A stretch of DNA of 64,000 nucleotides, taken from positions 124,001 to 188,000 of the forward strand of contig NZ_QJTC01000003.1 of NCBI RefSeq assembly GCF_003217575.1. The letters run 5' to 3'. The DNA is from Xylophilus ampelinus. Its GTDB lineage: Bacteria; Pseudomonadota; Gammaproteobacteria; Burkholderiales; Burkholderiaceae_C. The notes under the pieces were generated by a model. That model made no database searches. It saw only the letters and a program-made list of their open reading frames with translations, and was not told the DNA's origin. The position numbers were made by a program, and so were the translations under genes. Shown piece after piece: positions 20,597 to 32,837 of the stretch; position 1 is the stretch's first letter; every line of letters starts with the position of its first letter.

Positions 20597-20698
20597 GCGG
20601 CTTTCGGGGGGCGCAAAGACGGATTAGACCAGCGCCCTTCCGCAGCCTGGTGCCTGCCGCCGCTACAGTGCACGCAGACAACAACGAGAGGAATCCGC

Positions 20699-21595
20699 AT
20701 GGACCACGCCGCCGAGACACCACCCCGCCTCCTGCACGGCGCCGCCGCCGGTGCCGACCGTCCGCCCGAGCGGCCCGACTGGACGATTCCGCAGGGCTGG
20801 GAGCGCTACACGCCGCAGGAGCACGCGACCTGGCGCACCCTGTTCGTGCGCCAATCGAAGCTGCTGCCCGGCCGCGCCTGCGAGGCCTTTGTCGCCGGCA
20901 TGCAGGCCCTGCCGATCGGTGCCGAGCAGATTCCCGACTTCGAGCGGCTGAGCGAGGTGCTGATGCGCCACACCGGCTGGCAGGTGGTGGCGGTGCCGGG
21001 GCTGGTGCCCGACGAAGTGTTCTTCGACCACCTGGCGAACCGCCGCTTTCCCGCGGGCCGGTTCATCCGCACGCCGGCGCAGCTCGACTACCTGGAAGAG
21101 CCCGACGTCTTCCACGACGTCTTCGGCCACGTGCCGATGCTGATGAATCCGGTGATCGCCGACTTCGTGCAGGCCTACGGCCAGGGCGGTTTGCGGGCGC
21201 AGGCGCTGGGCGTGCTGCCGCAGCTGGCGCGGGTCTACTGGTACACGGTCGAGTTCGGCCTGGTGCGCGAAGCGGCCGGCCTGCGCATCTACGGCTCGGG
21301 CATCGCATCGTCGTACACCGAGAGCGTCTTCGCGCTGGACGACGCGTCGCCCAACCGCATCGGTTTCGACCTGGAGCGGGTGATGCGCACCCGCTACCGG
21401 ATCGACGACTTCCAGGAAACGTATTTCGTGCTCGACCGGCTGGACGACCTGCTGCGGCTGGCCGAGGTCGATTTCGGACCGCTGTACGAGCGAGTGCGGC
21501 GCCTGTCCGAATACGAGCCGGGCGACGTGCCGCCGACCGACCGGGTGCTGCACCGTGGCACCGGCCGCTACCACGCGGGGCGCAAGACAGTCTGA
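20699..21595 (+). CDS. phhA: Phenylalanine 4-monooxygenase
   Basis: This 298-residue enzyme hydroxylates phenylalanine to tyrosine using tetrahydropterin and O2. The iron ligands of the 2-His-1-Glu triad are visible: FHDVFGH (two histidines, near residues 138-143) and the glutamate in YWYTVEFGL (near residue 184). Length and the motif PDVFHDVFGHVPML fit bacterial monomeric PhhA. It starts with ATG at 20699 after GAGAGG. No pterin carbinolamine dehydratase or regulator gene is adjacent. It is transcribed toward rpoD and shares a terminator with it. Confidence 0.93.
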   Translation: MDHAAETPPRLLHGAAAGADRPPERPDWTIPQGWERYTPQEHATWRTLFVRQSKLLPGRACEAFVAGMQALPIGAEQIPDFERLSEVLMRHTGWQVVAVPGLVPDEVFFDHLANRRFPAGRFIRTPAQLDYLEEPDVFHDVFGHVPMLMNPVIADFVQAYGQGGLRAQALGVLPQLARVYWYTVEFGLVREAAGLRIYGSGIASSYTESVFALDDASPNRIGFDLERVMRTRYRIDDFQETYFVLDRLDDLLRLAEVDFGPLYERVRRLSEYEPGDVPPTDRVLHRGTGRYHAGRKTV

Positions 21596-21626
21596 CGGCC
21601 GGTTTCCGGACGGCACCGCGCTATGG

Positions 21627-21672
21627 AAAAAGAGCGCCTGGTCGTTGCGGAACAGCGGCCAGGCGCTCTTTT
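21627..21672. terminator. Bidirectional intrinsic terminator between phhA and rpoD
   Basis: A 14-bp perfect stem (AAAAGAGCGCCTGG with CCAGGCGCTCTTTT) encloses a 17-nt loop. A/T runs at both ends give a U-tract in either direction. It lies between the convergent stops of phhA and rpoD, so it can end both transcripts. Confidence 0.9.
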
Positions 21673-21697
21673 CATGCTCGTTTCCGGGCGACGGCAC

Positions 21698-24115
<2,418 letters not shown>

Positions 24116-24391
24116 GACGACCTCGGGATCAAAGACGGACACACAGAAGATGCAAGGCGCCACGAACCCGGCGCTGGCAGAAACGGCACGGACCCGGGCC
24201 CGCTGCCTGTGCTGCAGAGGGTCCGGCGCTGCCCGGTACCTGCTGCAAATGAGGAGAAATCCTCGGACGGCAAGATGTCTGGGCGATCATTTGGGGTGCA
24301 GTCCTTGCGGGGATGGGGCGGTCGTGCGCAGTGGCATCGGTGGGCCGTATCCGGAGGTGCTGCTGTCGCTCTTGCCGTCAGCTAACCGCGC

Positions 24392-24397
24392 ATTATA
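24392..24397 (-). promoter_or_regulatory. rpoD: Putative -10 box of an rpoD promoter
   Basis: On the minus strand a perfect TATAAT lies in the 296-nt spacer between the dnaG stop and the rpoD start, about 280 nt before the rpoD ATG. No good -35 hexamer is found 16-18 nt upstream, so the call rests on the -10 alone. A separate rpoD promoter within the operon is usual in other bacteria. Confidence 0.4.
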
Positions 24398-24411
24398 GTG
24401 CGGCGGGATTC

Positions 24412-26397
24412 CTACATGGGGACGGGGCGGGCCGATACAAGAGCCTTGCGCTGTTCGTCGAGGGCGCGCCAGCGCTGCATCGCGGCCGGGTCGGTCGCCG
24501 CCGCGGCGATCGCCTCGCTCTGCTGGCGCTTGATCTGCTCGATGAATTCGAGCCGCAGCACGCCGCGCAGTTCGGCCTTGATATCGCGCAGGTCGGCCTC
24601 GGCCACCGTCTCGGCGTGCGACCCGGCCATCAGGCGCAGGGCGGTGGCTTCGCAGTCGTGGCCCTCCAGGCCCTCGCGGATCGCCGCCCAGGGCAGCGGG
24701 CCGTGCTCGTGCAGCTGGCTCTCCAGCCAGACGAACAGCGGGCCGTGCGGCGCGGGTAATGCGCTCAGCATGACGTGCTCGTCCTGCGACAGGTCTTCCA
24801 TCGCCGCCATGTGGGTCAGCAGCAGGCAGGCGGCGTGGTCGGCGCGGCTCGGCGGTGCGGTGCGGGCCCGGCGGGCGCCGCCGGTGGCGTCGCCGTAGTC
24901 GCCGTAGCCCTCGTGGTCGCGGACATCCTGGAAGCCCGACTTGCCGCGGCCGTCGGCGCGCCACGGCCGGCGGCCGGCCCGCGGGTCGGCCGCCGGCGGG
25001 CGGGGCGGCTGGTCGGGCGCGCCGGGGTCGGCCGGCTCGGGCGCGCGACGTTCCGCCCCGCGCCCGCCGCGGCCCGCCTCCCTGGCGGCCCACAGCTCCG
25101 ACAGGCCGCGCGCCTCCAGCTGCACCGCCTCGGCGATCTCGGCGATCAATTGCAGCCGCAGCGCGCCCTCGGGCAGGGCCTGCCAGAGCGGCCGGGCCTG
25201 GCTGGCCATGCGGGCGCGGCCCTCGGCGGTCTCCAGGTCGCAGCCCTCGCGGGCGGCCTCCAGCAGGAAGCGGCTGAGCGGCACCGCGTCGGCCACGTGC
25301 CGGGCGAAGGCCTCGGCGCCGTTCTCGCGGATGAAGCTGTCGGGGTCGTGCTCGGCCGGCAGGAACAGGAACTTGACCGAGCGGGTGTCTTCGGCGAAGG
25401 GCAGGGCCGCGTCCAGGGCCTTGCGCGCCGCACGCCGGCCGGCGCCGTCGCCGTCGAAGCTGAAGACCACCGTGTCGGTGAACCGGAAGAGCTTCTGCAC
25501 ATGCTCGTGGGTGCAGGCGGTGCCCAGCGTGGCGACCGCGTTGGGGAATCCCAGCTGGGCCAGGGCGACCACGTCCATGTAGCCCTCGGTCACCAGGGCG
25601 TAGCCGTGCTCGCGCAGGGCCGAGCGCGCCTCGAACAGGCCGTACAGCTCGCGGCCCTTGCTGAAGACCGGCGTTTCGGGCGAGTTGAGGTACTTGGGCT
25701 TCTCGTCTGTCAGCACCCGGCCGCCGAAGCCGATGCATTCGCCCTTGACGTTGCGGATCGGGAACATCACCCGGTCGCGGAACCGGTCGTAGCGCTTGCG
25801 CTCGGATTCGGGCACGCCGTCTTCTTCCTCGCCGACGATCACCAGGCCGCTCTCGGCCAGCAAGGGGTCGTCGTAGGCCGGGAACACGCTGGCCAGGCCG
25901 CGCCATCCGGGCGGCGCGTAGCCCAGGCCGAAGCGCCGCGCCACCGCGCCCGACAGGCCCCGGCCCTTGAAGTAGTCGATCGCCCGCTGCGATGTCTTCA
26001 GCTGCTTGCGCCAGGCGTCGCCGGCGCGCTCCAGCACGTCGCTGAGGGTAGCCTGGCGCTGGCGTTGCTCGGCGGCCCGGGCGCGCTCGGCGGGCGAGAC
26101 GTCGTCCTCGGGCACTTCCAGGCCCTGCTGCTGGGCCAGGTCCTTCACCGCGTCGACGAAGCCCATGCCGACGTACTCCATCAGGAAGCCGATCGCGTTG
26201 CCGTGCGCGCCGCAGCCGAAGCAGTGGTAGGTCTGGCGCGACGGGCTGACCGAGAACGAAGGCGACTTCTCGTTGTGGAACGGGCACAGGCCGGTGAAGC
26301 TGGCGCCGGCCTTCTTCAGCTGCACGTGCCGGCCCACCACCTCGACCACGTCGGTGCGGGTCACGAGTTCCTGGATGAACGACGGGGGAATGGCCAC
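24412..26397 (-). CDS. dnaG: DNA primase
   Basis: This 661-residue primase synthesises RNA primers at the replication fork. The N-terminal CHC2 zinc-binding domain is intact (CPFHNEKSPSF and HCFGCGAHGN, about residues 38-65). The catalytic core (YFKGRGLSG onward) is followed by TOPRIM, with VTEGYMDVVAL and FDGDGAGRRAARKAL supplying the acidic residues. The C-terminal helicase-binding domain follows a long Gly/Arg/Pro-rich linker, making the protein longer than E. coli DnaG (581 aa). The GTG start at 26397 fits the conserved start PPSFIQELV; no ATG lies nearby. Confidence 0.95.
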   Translation of the reverse strand: MAIPPSFIQELVTRTDVVEVVGRHVQLKKAGASFTGLCPFHNEKSPSFSVSPSRQTYHCFGCGAHGNAIGFLMEYVGMGFVDAVKDLAQQQGLEVPEDDVSPAERARAAEQRQRQATLSDVLERAGDAWRKQLKTSQRAIDYFKGRGLSGAVARRFGLGYAPPGWRGLASVFPAYDDPLLAESGLVIVGEEEDGVPESERKRYDRFRDRVMFPIRNVKGECIGFGGRVLTDEKPKYLNSPETPVFSKGRELYGLFEARSALREHGYALVTEGYMDVVALAQLGFPNAVATLGTACTHEHVQKLFRFTDTVVFSFDGDGAGRRAARKALDAALPFAEDTRSVKFLFLPAEHDPDSFIRENGAEAFARHVADAVPLSRFLLEAAREGCDLETAEGRARMASQARPLWQALPEGALRLQLIAEIAEAVQLEARGLSELWAAREAGRGGRGAERRAPEPADPGAPDQPPRPPAADPRAGRRPWRADGRGKSGFQDVRDHEGYGDYGDATGGARRARTAPPSRADHAACLLLTHMAAMEDLSQDEHVMLSALPAPHGPLFVWLESQLHEHGPLPWAAIREGLEGHDCEATALRLMAGSHAETVAEADLRDIKAELRGVLRLEFIEQIKRQQSEAIAAAATDPAAMQRWRALDEQRKALVSARPVPM

Positions 26398-26420
26398 CGG
26401 GGGATTATCCCGGCAGCCGG

Positions 26421-27995
26421 TCAGCCGCGATGCACGCCCGGCCGTCCGTCCTCGACATGGAAGCGCGCCAGGGTGGCGATGCCGCTGTCGGCGCGCGCCG
26501 GATCGTCGACCACGCGCAGCGCGGTGTCCCAGCCGCGCGGCGTGAGATCCGCCAGGGCGTAGCCGCGCTTCTCGCAGTCGGCGAAGACGACCTGCGGATT
26601 GCGCCGCACCAGTGCGTCGACCCGCTCCTGCGTGGTGCCGGAGAAGGACGAAACCGAGGTGCCGCAGAACTCGCTGGCGATCACCGGCCCGGCCGCGCGG
26701 GCGCCGTCGGCATGCAGGTTGCAGACGTAGTTCTGATGGATGTCGCCGCCCACGAAGACGGTGTTGCGCGGCGCATGCCCGGCGATGGCGCCGATCAGCC
26801 GGTCGCGGGCGGCGGGATAGCCGTCCCAGCTGTCGGTCGGCACCGTGGCATGGCCGGCCGGGCCGTAGTGGCGGGGCGAGAACAGGGTCTGCTGGGCCAA
26901 CACCGTCCAGCGGGTGGCATCGCCGGCCGCGTCCTCGGCCAGGCCCGCATCGAGCCAGCGCTCTTGCGCGGCGCCCAGGAAGCTGCGGCCGGGCGACTGC
27001 AGTTCGGGGCATTCGTCCTCCCGCACCGCGCCGGCGCTGCTTCTGGAGGGGTCGCGGCAGGCCTGCAGGTCCTTGAACTGGCGGCCGTCGAGCACATGGA
27101 AGCGGGCCAGCCGGCCGAAGGCGTAGCGCTCGTTCACCCGCACCCCGCCCAGGGTGCCCAGGCCGGCCATGCCGCGCACCAGGGCGTCGCTGCGCAGCGG
27201 CATGTTCTCGTAGAACGCCTGGTAGGCGGCGCCGCGTTGCGCCAGGAAGTCGGCGGGCGCGGCGCGGCCGTGCAGGCCGGCGTAGTCGTTCTCGACCTCG
27301 TGGTCGTCCCAGGTGACGATCCAGGGGCAGGCGCGGTGGGCGGCCTGCAGGTCGGGGTCGCTCTTGTGCAGGGCGTAGCGGTCGCGGTAGTCGGCGAGCG
27401 TCACCGCCCGGTGCAGGGCGTGGATGCGGGCCAGCGGCCGGTCGGGTTTGCGGGGCGTGGCGGTCTCGTAGATGTAGTCGCCCAGGAACACCACCAGGTC
27501 GGGCTGCTCGGCCGCCAGGTGGCGCCAGGCGGCGTAGTAGCCGTGCTCCCAGCGCTGGCAGGAGGCGAAGGCGAAGCGCAACCGCGCGGCCAGGGTGTGC
27601 GCCGCCGGGCTGGTGCGGGTCCGGCCCGGCGTGCTGACCGCGTCGCCCGCCATGAAGCGGTAGTGGAACCAGCGGTCGGGCGGCAGGCCCGCCAGCTCTA
27701 CATGCACCGCATGTCCCAAAGCCGGCAGGGCGGCTGCGGTGCCGCTGCGCACGATGCGGCGAAAGCCTTCGTCGTCGGCGATTTCCCAGCGCACCGGCAC
27801 CTCGGCAGCCGGCTGCGGCAGGGCGGCGGTGTCGAGCCGGGTCCAGAGGACGAAGCCGTCTTCCGACGGCGAGCCGCTGGCGACGCCGCAGGCGAAGGGG
27901 TCGGCCCGCAGGCCGCGGGCGAGGGCGTGGCGAAGCGGCGGTGTGCCGGTCGCGGCGAGGGCGGCCGCCAGGCGCAGCCAGAGTCTTCGGTCCAT
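26421..27995 (-). CDS. Alkaline phosphatase D family protein (PhoD-like)
   Basis: This 524-residue metallophosphoesterase has the PhoD order: an N-terminal Ig-like domain (ADPFACGVASGSPSEDGFVLWTRL), then the catalytic domain with LGDYIYE, TWDDHEVENDYAG and GGDIHQN motifs that carry metal and active-site residues. The N-terminus MDRRLWLRLAAALAATG has an Arg-Arg pair and a short hydrophobic stretch, consistent with Tat export, the usual route for PhoD. It would hydrolyse phosphodiesters or monoesters in the periplasm. It ends 23 nt before dnaG, a position occupied by rpsU or yqeY in many relatives, so it may be read with dnaG. Confidence 0.88.
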   Translation of the reverse strand: MDRRLWLRLAAALAATGTPPLRHALARGLRADPFACGVASGSPSEDGFVLWTRLDTAALPQPAAEVPVRWEIADDEGFRRIVRSGTAAALPALGHAVHVELAGLPPDRWFHYRFMAGDAVSTPGRTRTSPAAHTLAARLRFAFASCQRWEHGYYAAWRHLAAEQPDLVVFLGDYIYETATPRKPDRPLARIHALHRAVTLADYRDRYALHKSDPDLQAAHRACPWIVTWDDHEVENDYAGLHGRAAPADFLAQRGAAYQAFYENMPLRSDALVRGMAGLGTLGGVRVNERYAFGRLARFHVLDGRQFKDLQACRDPSRSSAGAVREDECPELQSPGRSFLGAAQERWLDAGLAEDAAGDATRWTVLAQQTLFSPRHYGPAGHATVPTDSWDGYPAARDRLIGAIAGHAPRNTVFVGGDIHQNYVCNLHADGARAAGPVIASEFCGTSVSSFSGTTQERVDALVRRNPQVVFADCEKRGYALADLTPRGWDTALRVVDDPARADSGIATLARFHVEDGRPGVHRG

Positions 27996-28391
27996 GGAGG
28001 GTGGCCGGGAATGGTGGGGCCGCTAGCGTAGCGGAGCGCCGGGGGCGGCGGAGGCTCGGGGCGTGCGGCGATGGCACCCTCCGCGACCGTTATCCGAATG
28101 AAAACTACCTCTGGTCGGCGCTGGTAGACGGCTGCTAGCTATTAAAAGTGTAGCAACTGGATGGGCGGCGACAGGGACCGCCGCGAGCCGATACACCCAC
28201 GCACCGGCGGACAACATCGAGCCATCCACAGCAGGGTCCGTCCAGGTGCTTCAGCGATGGCGGGCTCACCAGGCAAGCCACCGCCTGGTGGGTGGCGATG
28301 GGTACCGTGGCGGCAGCGTTGGCAAGGACCGCGACACCGCAGCCGTGCCTTGCCTCGGCTTTGGCGGGTACGTCACAGTGCATGACACGCC
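27996..28391. other. Spacer between tamB and phoD
   Basis: These 396 nt contain no recognisable gene. They hold the AT-rich palindrome at 28136-28156 and, abutting the tamB stop, a 28-nt sequence nearly identical to the 3' end of the dehydratase gene near 2259-2286. The phoD promoter must lie here unless tamB transcripts read through. Confidence 0.5.
28136..28156. repeat. AT-rich palindrome downstream of tamB
   Basis: The sequence tagctattaaaagtgtagcaa has a GCTA arm and a TAGC arm around an A-rich centre and belongs to the motif family seen at 10840, 15338, 41221 and 58801. It lies 236 nt beyond the tamB stop. Confidence 0.5.
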
Positions 28392-31300
28392 CTAGTCGTA
28401 GGTGATCGTGTAGACGAGGTCGACCGCGCTCTTCGCGCCGGTCTGGCCGCGCAGCTGCAGCCGGCGGGTCAGGTCGTAGAAGATGTAGAGGGTGCCCAGC
28501 GTGCCCGACAGGCTGCGCTCGTAGGTCAGGTAGACGTTCTGCGACACCCGCTTGCCGAAGGTCAGCGCCGCGGCCGAGGCATCGCTGCCGCTGCCCGGAC
28601 CCTTGAATCCGACCTCGTCCAGCCCTACCTTGGCCGCGATGTTGCCCGAGCCGCCCCCGCCGCCGGAGAGAAGCGCCAGCGCGGCCTGCTGCAGCAGCGC
28701 GGCCTCGGCGCCGCCGCTGGCGGCGGCCCGGCCCAGCACCACCCACGAGAGCTTCTCGGCATCGGGCAGGTCGGGGTCGGAGTACAGCCGCACCACCGGC
28801 GACTGCGCGCTGCCGGTGATCTGCACGCCGGCCCGCACGGCGATGTTGGGCCGTATCGCCAGGATGTCGAGCGCCGGGTTGTCGTAGGCGCCGCTGAACC
28901 GCGCCAGGCCCGATTCGATATCGAGCTGCTGGCCGTAAGCGCGGTAGCGGCCCTGCACCGTGCGGATGTCGCCGGTGACCCGCGGCGGCACGCCCAGGCC
29001 CATGGTGCTGGCGATCTCCAGCTTGCCGGTCAGGCGGGTGGTGAGGCCCTTGCCCTGCACCGCGAAGTCGTCGCCCATGTCGAAGGTGACGACGATGTCG
29101 GGCGGCTGCGCGGTGTCGACCCGGGTCGCTGCCTGGTCCTCGCGCTCGGCGGCCCTGGCGGCCTCGCGGTCCTTGGCCGCCGAATGCACCACCACGTCGG
29201 AACCCAGGCCGGGCGCGCCGCCGTCGGGCAGGATGATCGCGGCCCGGTCGGCCGTCAGCGCGCCGCGCAGGGTCAGCCTGCCCTTCTCCAGCCGGGTCTG
29301 CAGGTTGCCCGACAGGGTCACCTGCCGGTCGGGCCGCACCGAGACGCGCAGCGCGCGGATTTCGGTGTTGAGTGCGACGCGGATGCCGTCGCCCCAGGCC
29401 AGGTCGCCGCGGGCGGTGAGCGATCCGCCGTCGTCGCCCGCCAGGCCGCGGCCGGTGGAGCGGCTGCCGGCGATGCCCGCGATGCGGGTGCTGCTGCCGG
29501 TGCCGCCCTGCAGGGTGAGCTCGGTGATCTCCAGCCGGTCATCGCGCAGGGTGGAGCGCAGCCGGCCGTTGCGCAGCTCGACGCCGTCGACCACCGAGCG
29601 CACCGACAGGCCGTCTGCGTCGAGCGTGCCGTTCCACCGCGGTGCCGCGCGGTTGCCGCCCAGCGTGGCGGCGGCCTGCAGCGAGCCCTGTACCCGCCAG
29701 CCGGGCGGCGCCAGCACCGACCAGACGCCGACGTTCGGCAGCCGCGCATCGAGCTTGCCGGCCAGCGGCGCGTCCTCGGCCCAGCGCCAGCCGCCGTCCG
29801 CGCGCTGCAGCCGGGTCGAGGCGCTGGCGGTGATCTGGCCGGCGCGCTCGCTGTCCCACAGCAGTTCGGCCGCCAGGGCGTCGCCGTCGGCCTTCAGCTC
29901 GACCCGCGCCTGGCGGATGCCGGCGGCGGTGGTGGGCGCGTTGCTGGAGCTGGCCGCGCCCTGGATGCCGGTGCCGGTGCCGCTGCTGCTGACGCGGGTG
30001 ACGGCCGGCGCCTCGCCGGTCTCCACCCGGATGTCGCCGCTCTGGCGGGCCAGGCTGGCGCGGGCCCGCAGACTGTCGCCGGCATCGATGTCCCAGTCGC
30101 CGTCGAACACCAGGTTCCCGGCCAGGCCCAGGTCGGCCAGGGCGTCTTTGCCGCCGGCGGTGAAGGCCTGCGCCCAGGCCATCGGCAGACCGGTGAGCCG
30201 GCCGCGCGACTGCAGCCGGTGCGCGGCGGGGGCCTTGTCGCGGGTGGTCTGGCTGTAGCGCACAGGCTCCCAGGCCAGCCGCACCGTGCCGTCGACCGGG
30301 CCGCGCAGGCTGGCCTGGCCGGCGGTGGCCTCGACCGACAGGCCCCGGGCCTCCTGCCGCACGGTGGCGGACACGGGTGCGTCCAGCACCAGGTTCCACG
30401 GGCCGGACAGGGTGCTGTCCTGCGCCTCCAACTGCAGCCGGTCCAGTGCCAGGCGCCACTTGCCCGGGCCGTCCATGCCGCCGCTGGCGGCCGTGCGCAG
30501 GTTCGCGCGACGGGTGCCCATCGTGGCATCGCCCTGCAGGGAGAGCGTGGCCTGGGCCAGGCTGCCGCTCACCTCTGCACGCAGCTTGCGCAGGGCGATG
30601 GTCTGGGGCAGGCCGGCTTTCACCGCGGCGGCGGGTGTCGTTGCCTTGCCGGCGGCAGAGGCGGGGACGACGGCGGCGTTCCCCGCGGCCTCGGTCCCGG
30701 TCGCTGCAGTGGCTGCCGGGGCGGGCATGCCGGTCGCGGCAGTCGTGGTGGGGGCTGCGGCGCCGGCCGATCCGGCAGCGGTGGCCGGGGCGGTCGCGGC
30801 GGTCGCGGTGCCGGCGGCCGGTGCCGCAGCGGGCAAGCGTACCTCCAGGCGCGGCGCGTCCAGCGTGGCCTGCAGGGTCAGGTCGCCGCCTCGGGGTGCC
30901 GTGCCGTTCGCCAGGCGCTGCTGCAGCGACTTCCATCCGCCCTGCCAGCGGCCGTCGAGCTGGACGGCGCCGTCCAGGCCGATGCCGGCGAAGACGCCCG
31001 ACAGGCCGGGCAGCCGGGCGATCCAGGCCTGCATCCGCGCCGCATCGCGCATCCGCAGCGACAGCTCGCCGTTGCCGCTGGCGGGCGCCATGCGCCCCTG
31101 CACCGTGCCGGCGGCGCCGGGCAGCACGAAGCTCAGCTGGCCTTCGCCCGCCTGCTCGGGCACGCGGACCTCGGCGGTGCCTTGCAGCGAGGCGTCGGTG
31201 GCCTGCACCTGCAGCCGTGCCAGGTCGAGCACCCGCCCGTTCCACTCGCCCTTGGCGGCGAGGCTGCGCAGGCCCAGGCCGTCCAGCGGCGAGCCGGCCG

Positions 31301-32801
31301 GCGCGGCGCGGTCCTTGCGGGGGGACTGCGCTTTCGCCGGAGCGGGGCCGCTGGCCTGCAGGTCCGCGTCGAACAGGATCGCGCTGCCCCGTGTCTCGGC
31401 CTTGGCCGTGCCGCCGATGGCCGGGCCTTCGAGCCGGGTGTACAGGGCGCCCGGACGGATGTTGCGCAGGGTGGCGTTGACATTCCAGGCCGCAGGCGTT
31501 TCAGGCGTGGCGGAGGGCGGCGAAGGCGGTGCGGAAGAAGAAGTGGCAGGGGATGCAGAGCCTGTCGGCGGCGTGGGGGGCGCGGCGGTGGCCGCGGCAT
31601 CGGACGGCACCGCCGGCGTGAAACGGGCCTCCAGCCGGATCTCGCCACCGCCGGTGCGGACGGTGGCTTCGGGCACCGTCCAGGTGCCTTGCTGCAAGGT
31701 GGCGAGGGCCTGCAGTTCGTCGACCGGCAACCGCTTCTGGTCCCAGGGTCCGGCGATCGCGTTGCCCAGGTCGGCGCTGGCGCGCAGGCCGTCGGCTTCT
31801 GGCTGGACCTGCACCTGGCCTTCGAGCAGGGTGGTGGGCAGTTGCGGCCAGAAGGCGGCCAGGTCGAGCGCCGCCAGCCGGGCATCGAGCTGGACCAGGG
31901 GCTGCGGCAGCCACGGCGCGATTTGGGCCTTCAGGTCGGCGCTGGTCGCGGGCGCGGTGCCGGTCTCGGTCTGCTGGAGCCGGGCGGCGACGGCCAGGCG
32001 CGCGGCCTCGGTCGCCAAGCTGCCCTTGACGGTGGCCTGGCCCTGCAGTGCGACGCTGGTGCCTTCCGTGCCGGGCACGGCGGTGCGCAGCCGGGTGGCG
32101 AGCGCGGCGTCGAGCGCCATCGGCGCGGCGCCCTGCAGCGTGGCCCGGCCGCTGTAGTGGCCCTCGGCCACGTCGATGCCGTCGACTTCGAGTTGGTGGG
32201 TGCCGCCGGTGTAGCGGTAGCGGCCGGCCAGGTTGCGGGCCTGCAGCGGCGGCGGTCCCGACCAGTCGATCGCATCGACCTGGAAGGGCAGGTCGACCTC
32301 GACCGGCAATGTCAGTTCCTGCAGCGGCCGGGTGGGGCTGTCGTCGCCCGGGCCGCGCTTCTCGGCGACGACGCGGGCCACATGCAGTTCGCCGAGCTGG
32401 ACGCGTTTCTTCAGCAGCGGCCGCCATTGCCAGCCGATCGTGGTGTCGTGCAGCTCGACGGCCAGCGTCGGGCTCTCGTAGCGCAGCCAGCCGATCCGGC
32501 CGCCGGCGCGGGCCGATCCGCTCACGTCGCGCGACTGCAATGTCCGGCCGGCGGGCATGCGCTGCGCCACCTGCGCCAGCACGGTCGCCAGCGAGCTGGA
32601 CGAGCCGGTCCAGACCCATGCGGCGCCCAGCAGCACGGTGACCAGGGTCAGCACCACCACGAAGGCGAGCGCCACCTTGCGTATCACCGAATGCCCGCGG
32701 GGTGTGCGGGGATCGGGAGCGGAGGCGCGGCCGCCCGGGGAGCCTGGACGCGCCCCTTCCAGCGGGTCGGGACGCGGAGCGTCGGGGGACGTGGGTGCCA
32801 T
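28392..32801 (-). CDS. tamB: Translocation and assembly module protein TamB (AsmA/DUF490-like)
   Basis: This 1469-residue protein has one N-terminal membrane anchor (about residues 39-66, VIRKVALAFVVVLTLVTVLLG), a very long beta-rich region typical of AsmA-like lipid-transfer proteins, and the conserved C-terminal TamB/DUF490 domain (IQVQGRY-type repeats, DLTRRLQLRGQTG, ending LVYTITYD). It spans the periplasm and works with the outer-membrane partner TamA encoded 36 nt upstream. Ala/Thr/Pro-rich low-complexity inserts lie at about residues 380-420 and 640-740. The start ATG at 32801 precedes a short Pro-rich cytoplasmic tail. Confidence 0.93.
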   Translation of the reverse strand: MAPTSPDAPRPDPLEGARPGSPGGRASAPDPRTPRGHSVIRKVALAFVVVLTLVTVLLGAAWVWTGSSSSLATVLAQVAQRMPAGRTLQSRDVSGSARAGGRIGWLRYESPTLAVELHDTTIGWQWRPLLKKRVQLGELHVARVVAEKRGPGDDSPTRPLQELTLPVEVDLPFQVDAIDWSGPPPLQARNLAGRYRYTGGTHQLEVDGIDVAEGHYSGRATLQGAAPMALDAALATRLRTAVPGTEGTSVALQGQATVKGSLATEAARLAVAARLQQTETGTAPATSADLKAQIAPWLPQPLVQLDARLAALDLAAFWPQLPTTLLEGQVQVQPEADGLRASADLGNAIAGPWDQKRLPVDELQALATLQQGTWTVPEATVRTGGGEIRLEARFTPAVPSDAAATAAPPTPPTGSASPATSSSAPPSPPSATPETPAAWNVNATLRNIRPGALYTRLEGPAIGGTAKAETRGSAILFDADLQASGPAPAKAQSPRKDRAAPAGSPLDGLGLRSLAAKGEWNGRVLDLARLQVQATDASLQGTAEVRVPEQAGEGQLSFVLPGAAGTVQGRMAPASGNGELSLRMRDAARMQAWIARLPGLSGVFAGIGLDGAVQLDGRWQGGWKSLQQRLANGTAPRGGDLTLQATLDAPRLEVRLPAAAPAAGTATAATAPATAAGSAGAAAPTTTAATGMPAPAATAATGTEAAGNAAVVPASAAGKATTPAAAVKAGLPQTIALRKLRAEVSGSLAQATLSLQGDATMGTRRANLRTAASGGMDGPGKWRLALDRLQLEAQDSTLSGPWNLVLDAPVSATVRQEARGLSVEATAGQASLRGPVDGTVRLAWEPVRYSQTTRDKAPAAHRLQSRGRLTGLPMAWAQAFTAGGKDALADLGLAGNLVFDGDWDIDAGDSLRARASLARQSGDIRVETGEAPAVTRVSSSGTGTGIQGAASSSNAPTTAAGIRQARVELKADGDALAAELLWDSERAGQITASASTRLQRADGGWRWAEDAPLAGKLDARLPNVGVWSVLAPPGWRVQGSLQAAATLGGNRAAPRWNGTLDADGLSVRSVVDGVELRNGRLRSTLRDDRLEITELTLQGGTGSSTRIAGIAGSRSTGRGLAGDDGGSLTARGDLAWGDGIRVALNTEIRALRVSVRPDRQVTLSGNLQTRLEKGRLTLRGALTADRAAIILPDGGAPGLGSDVVVHSAAKDREAARAAEREDQAATRVDTAQPPDIVVTFDMGDDFAVQGKGLTTRLTGKLEIASTMGLGVPPRVTGDIRTVQGRYRAYGQQLDIESGLARFSGAYDNPALDILAIRPNIAVRAGVQITGSAQSPVVRLYSDPDLPDAEKLSWVVLGRAAASGGAEAALLQQAALALLSGGGGGSGNIAAKVGLDEVGFKGPGSGSDASAAALTFGKRVSQNVYLTYERSLSGTLGTLYIFYDLTRRLQLRGQTGAKSAVDLVYTITYD

Positions 32802-32837
32802 GTGCGACGAGTATTGCCAGCCCGCGCCGGCGCGGCG

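Noticed and set aside
28031-28391. Possible tRNA or riboswitch in the tamB-phoD spacer
   Set aside because: No cloverleaf with a T-loop GTTCGA-like motif and paired ends was found, and no known riboswitch core was recognised.
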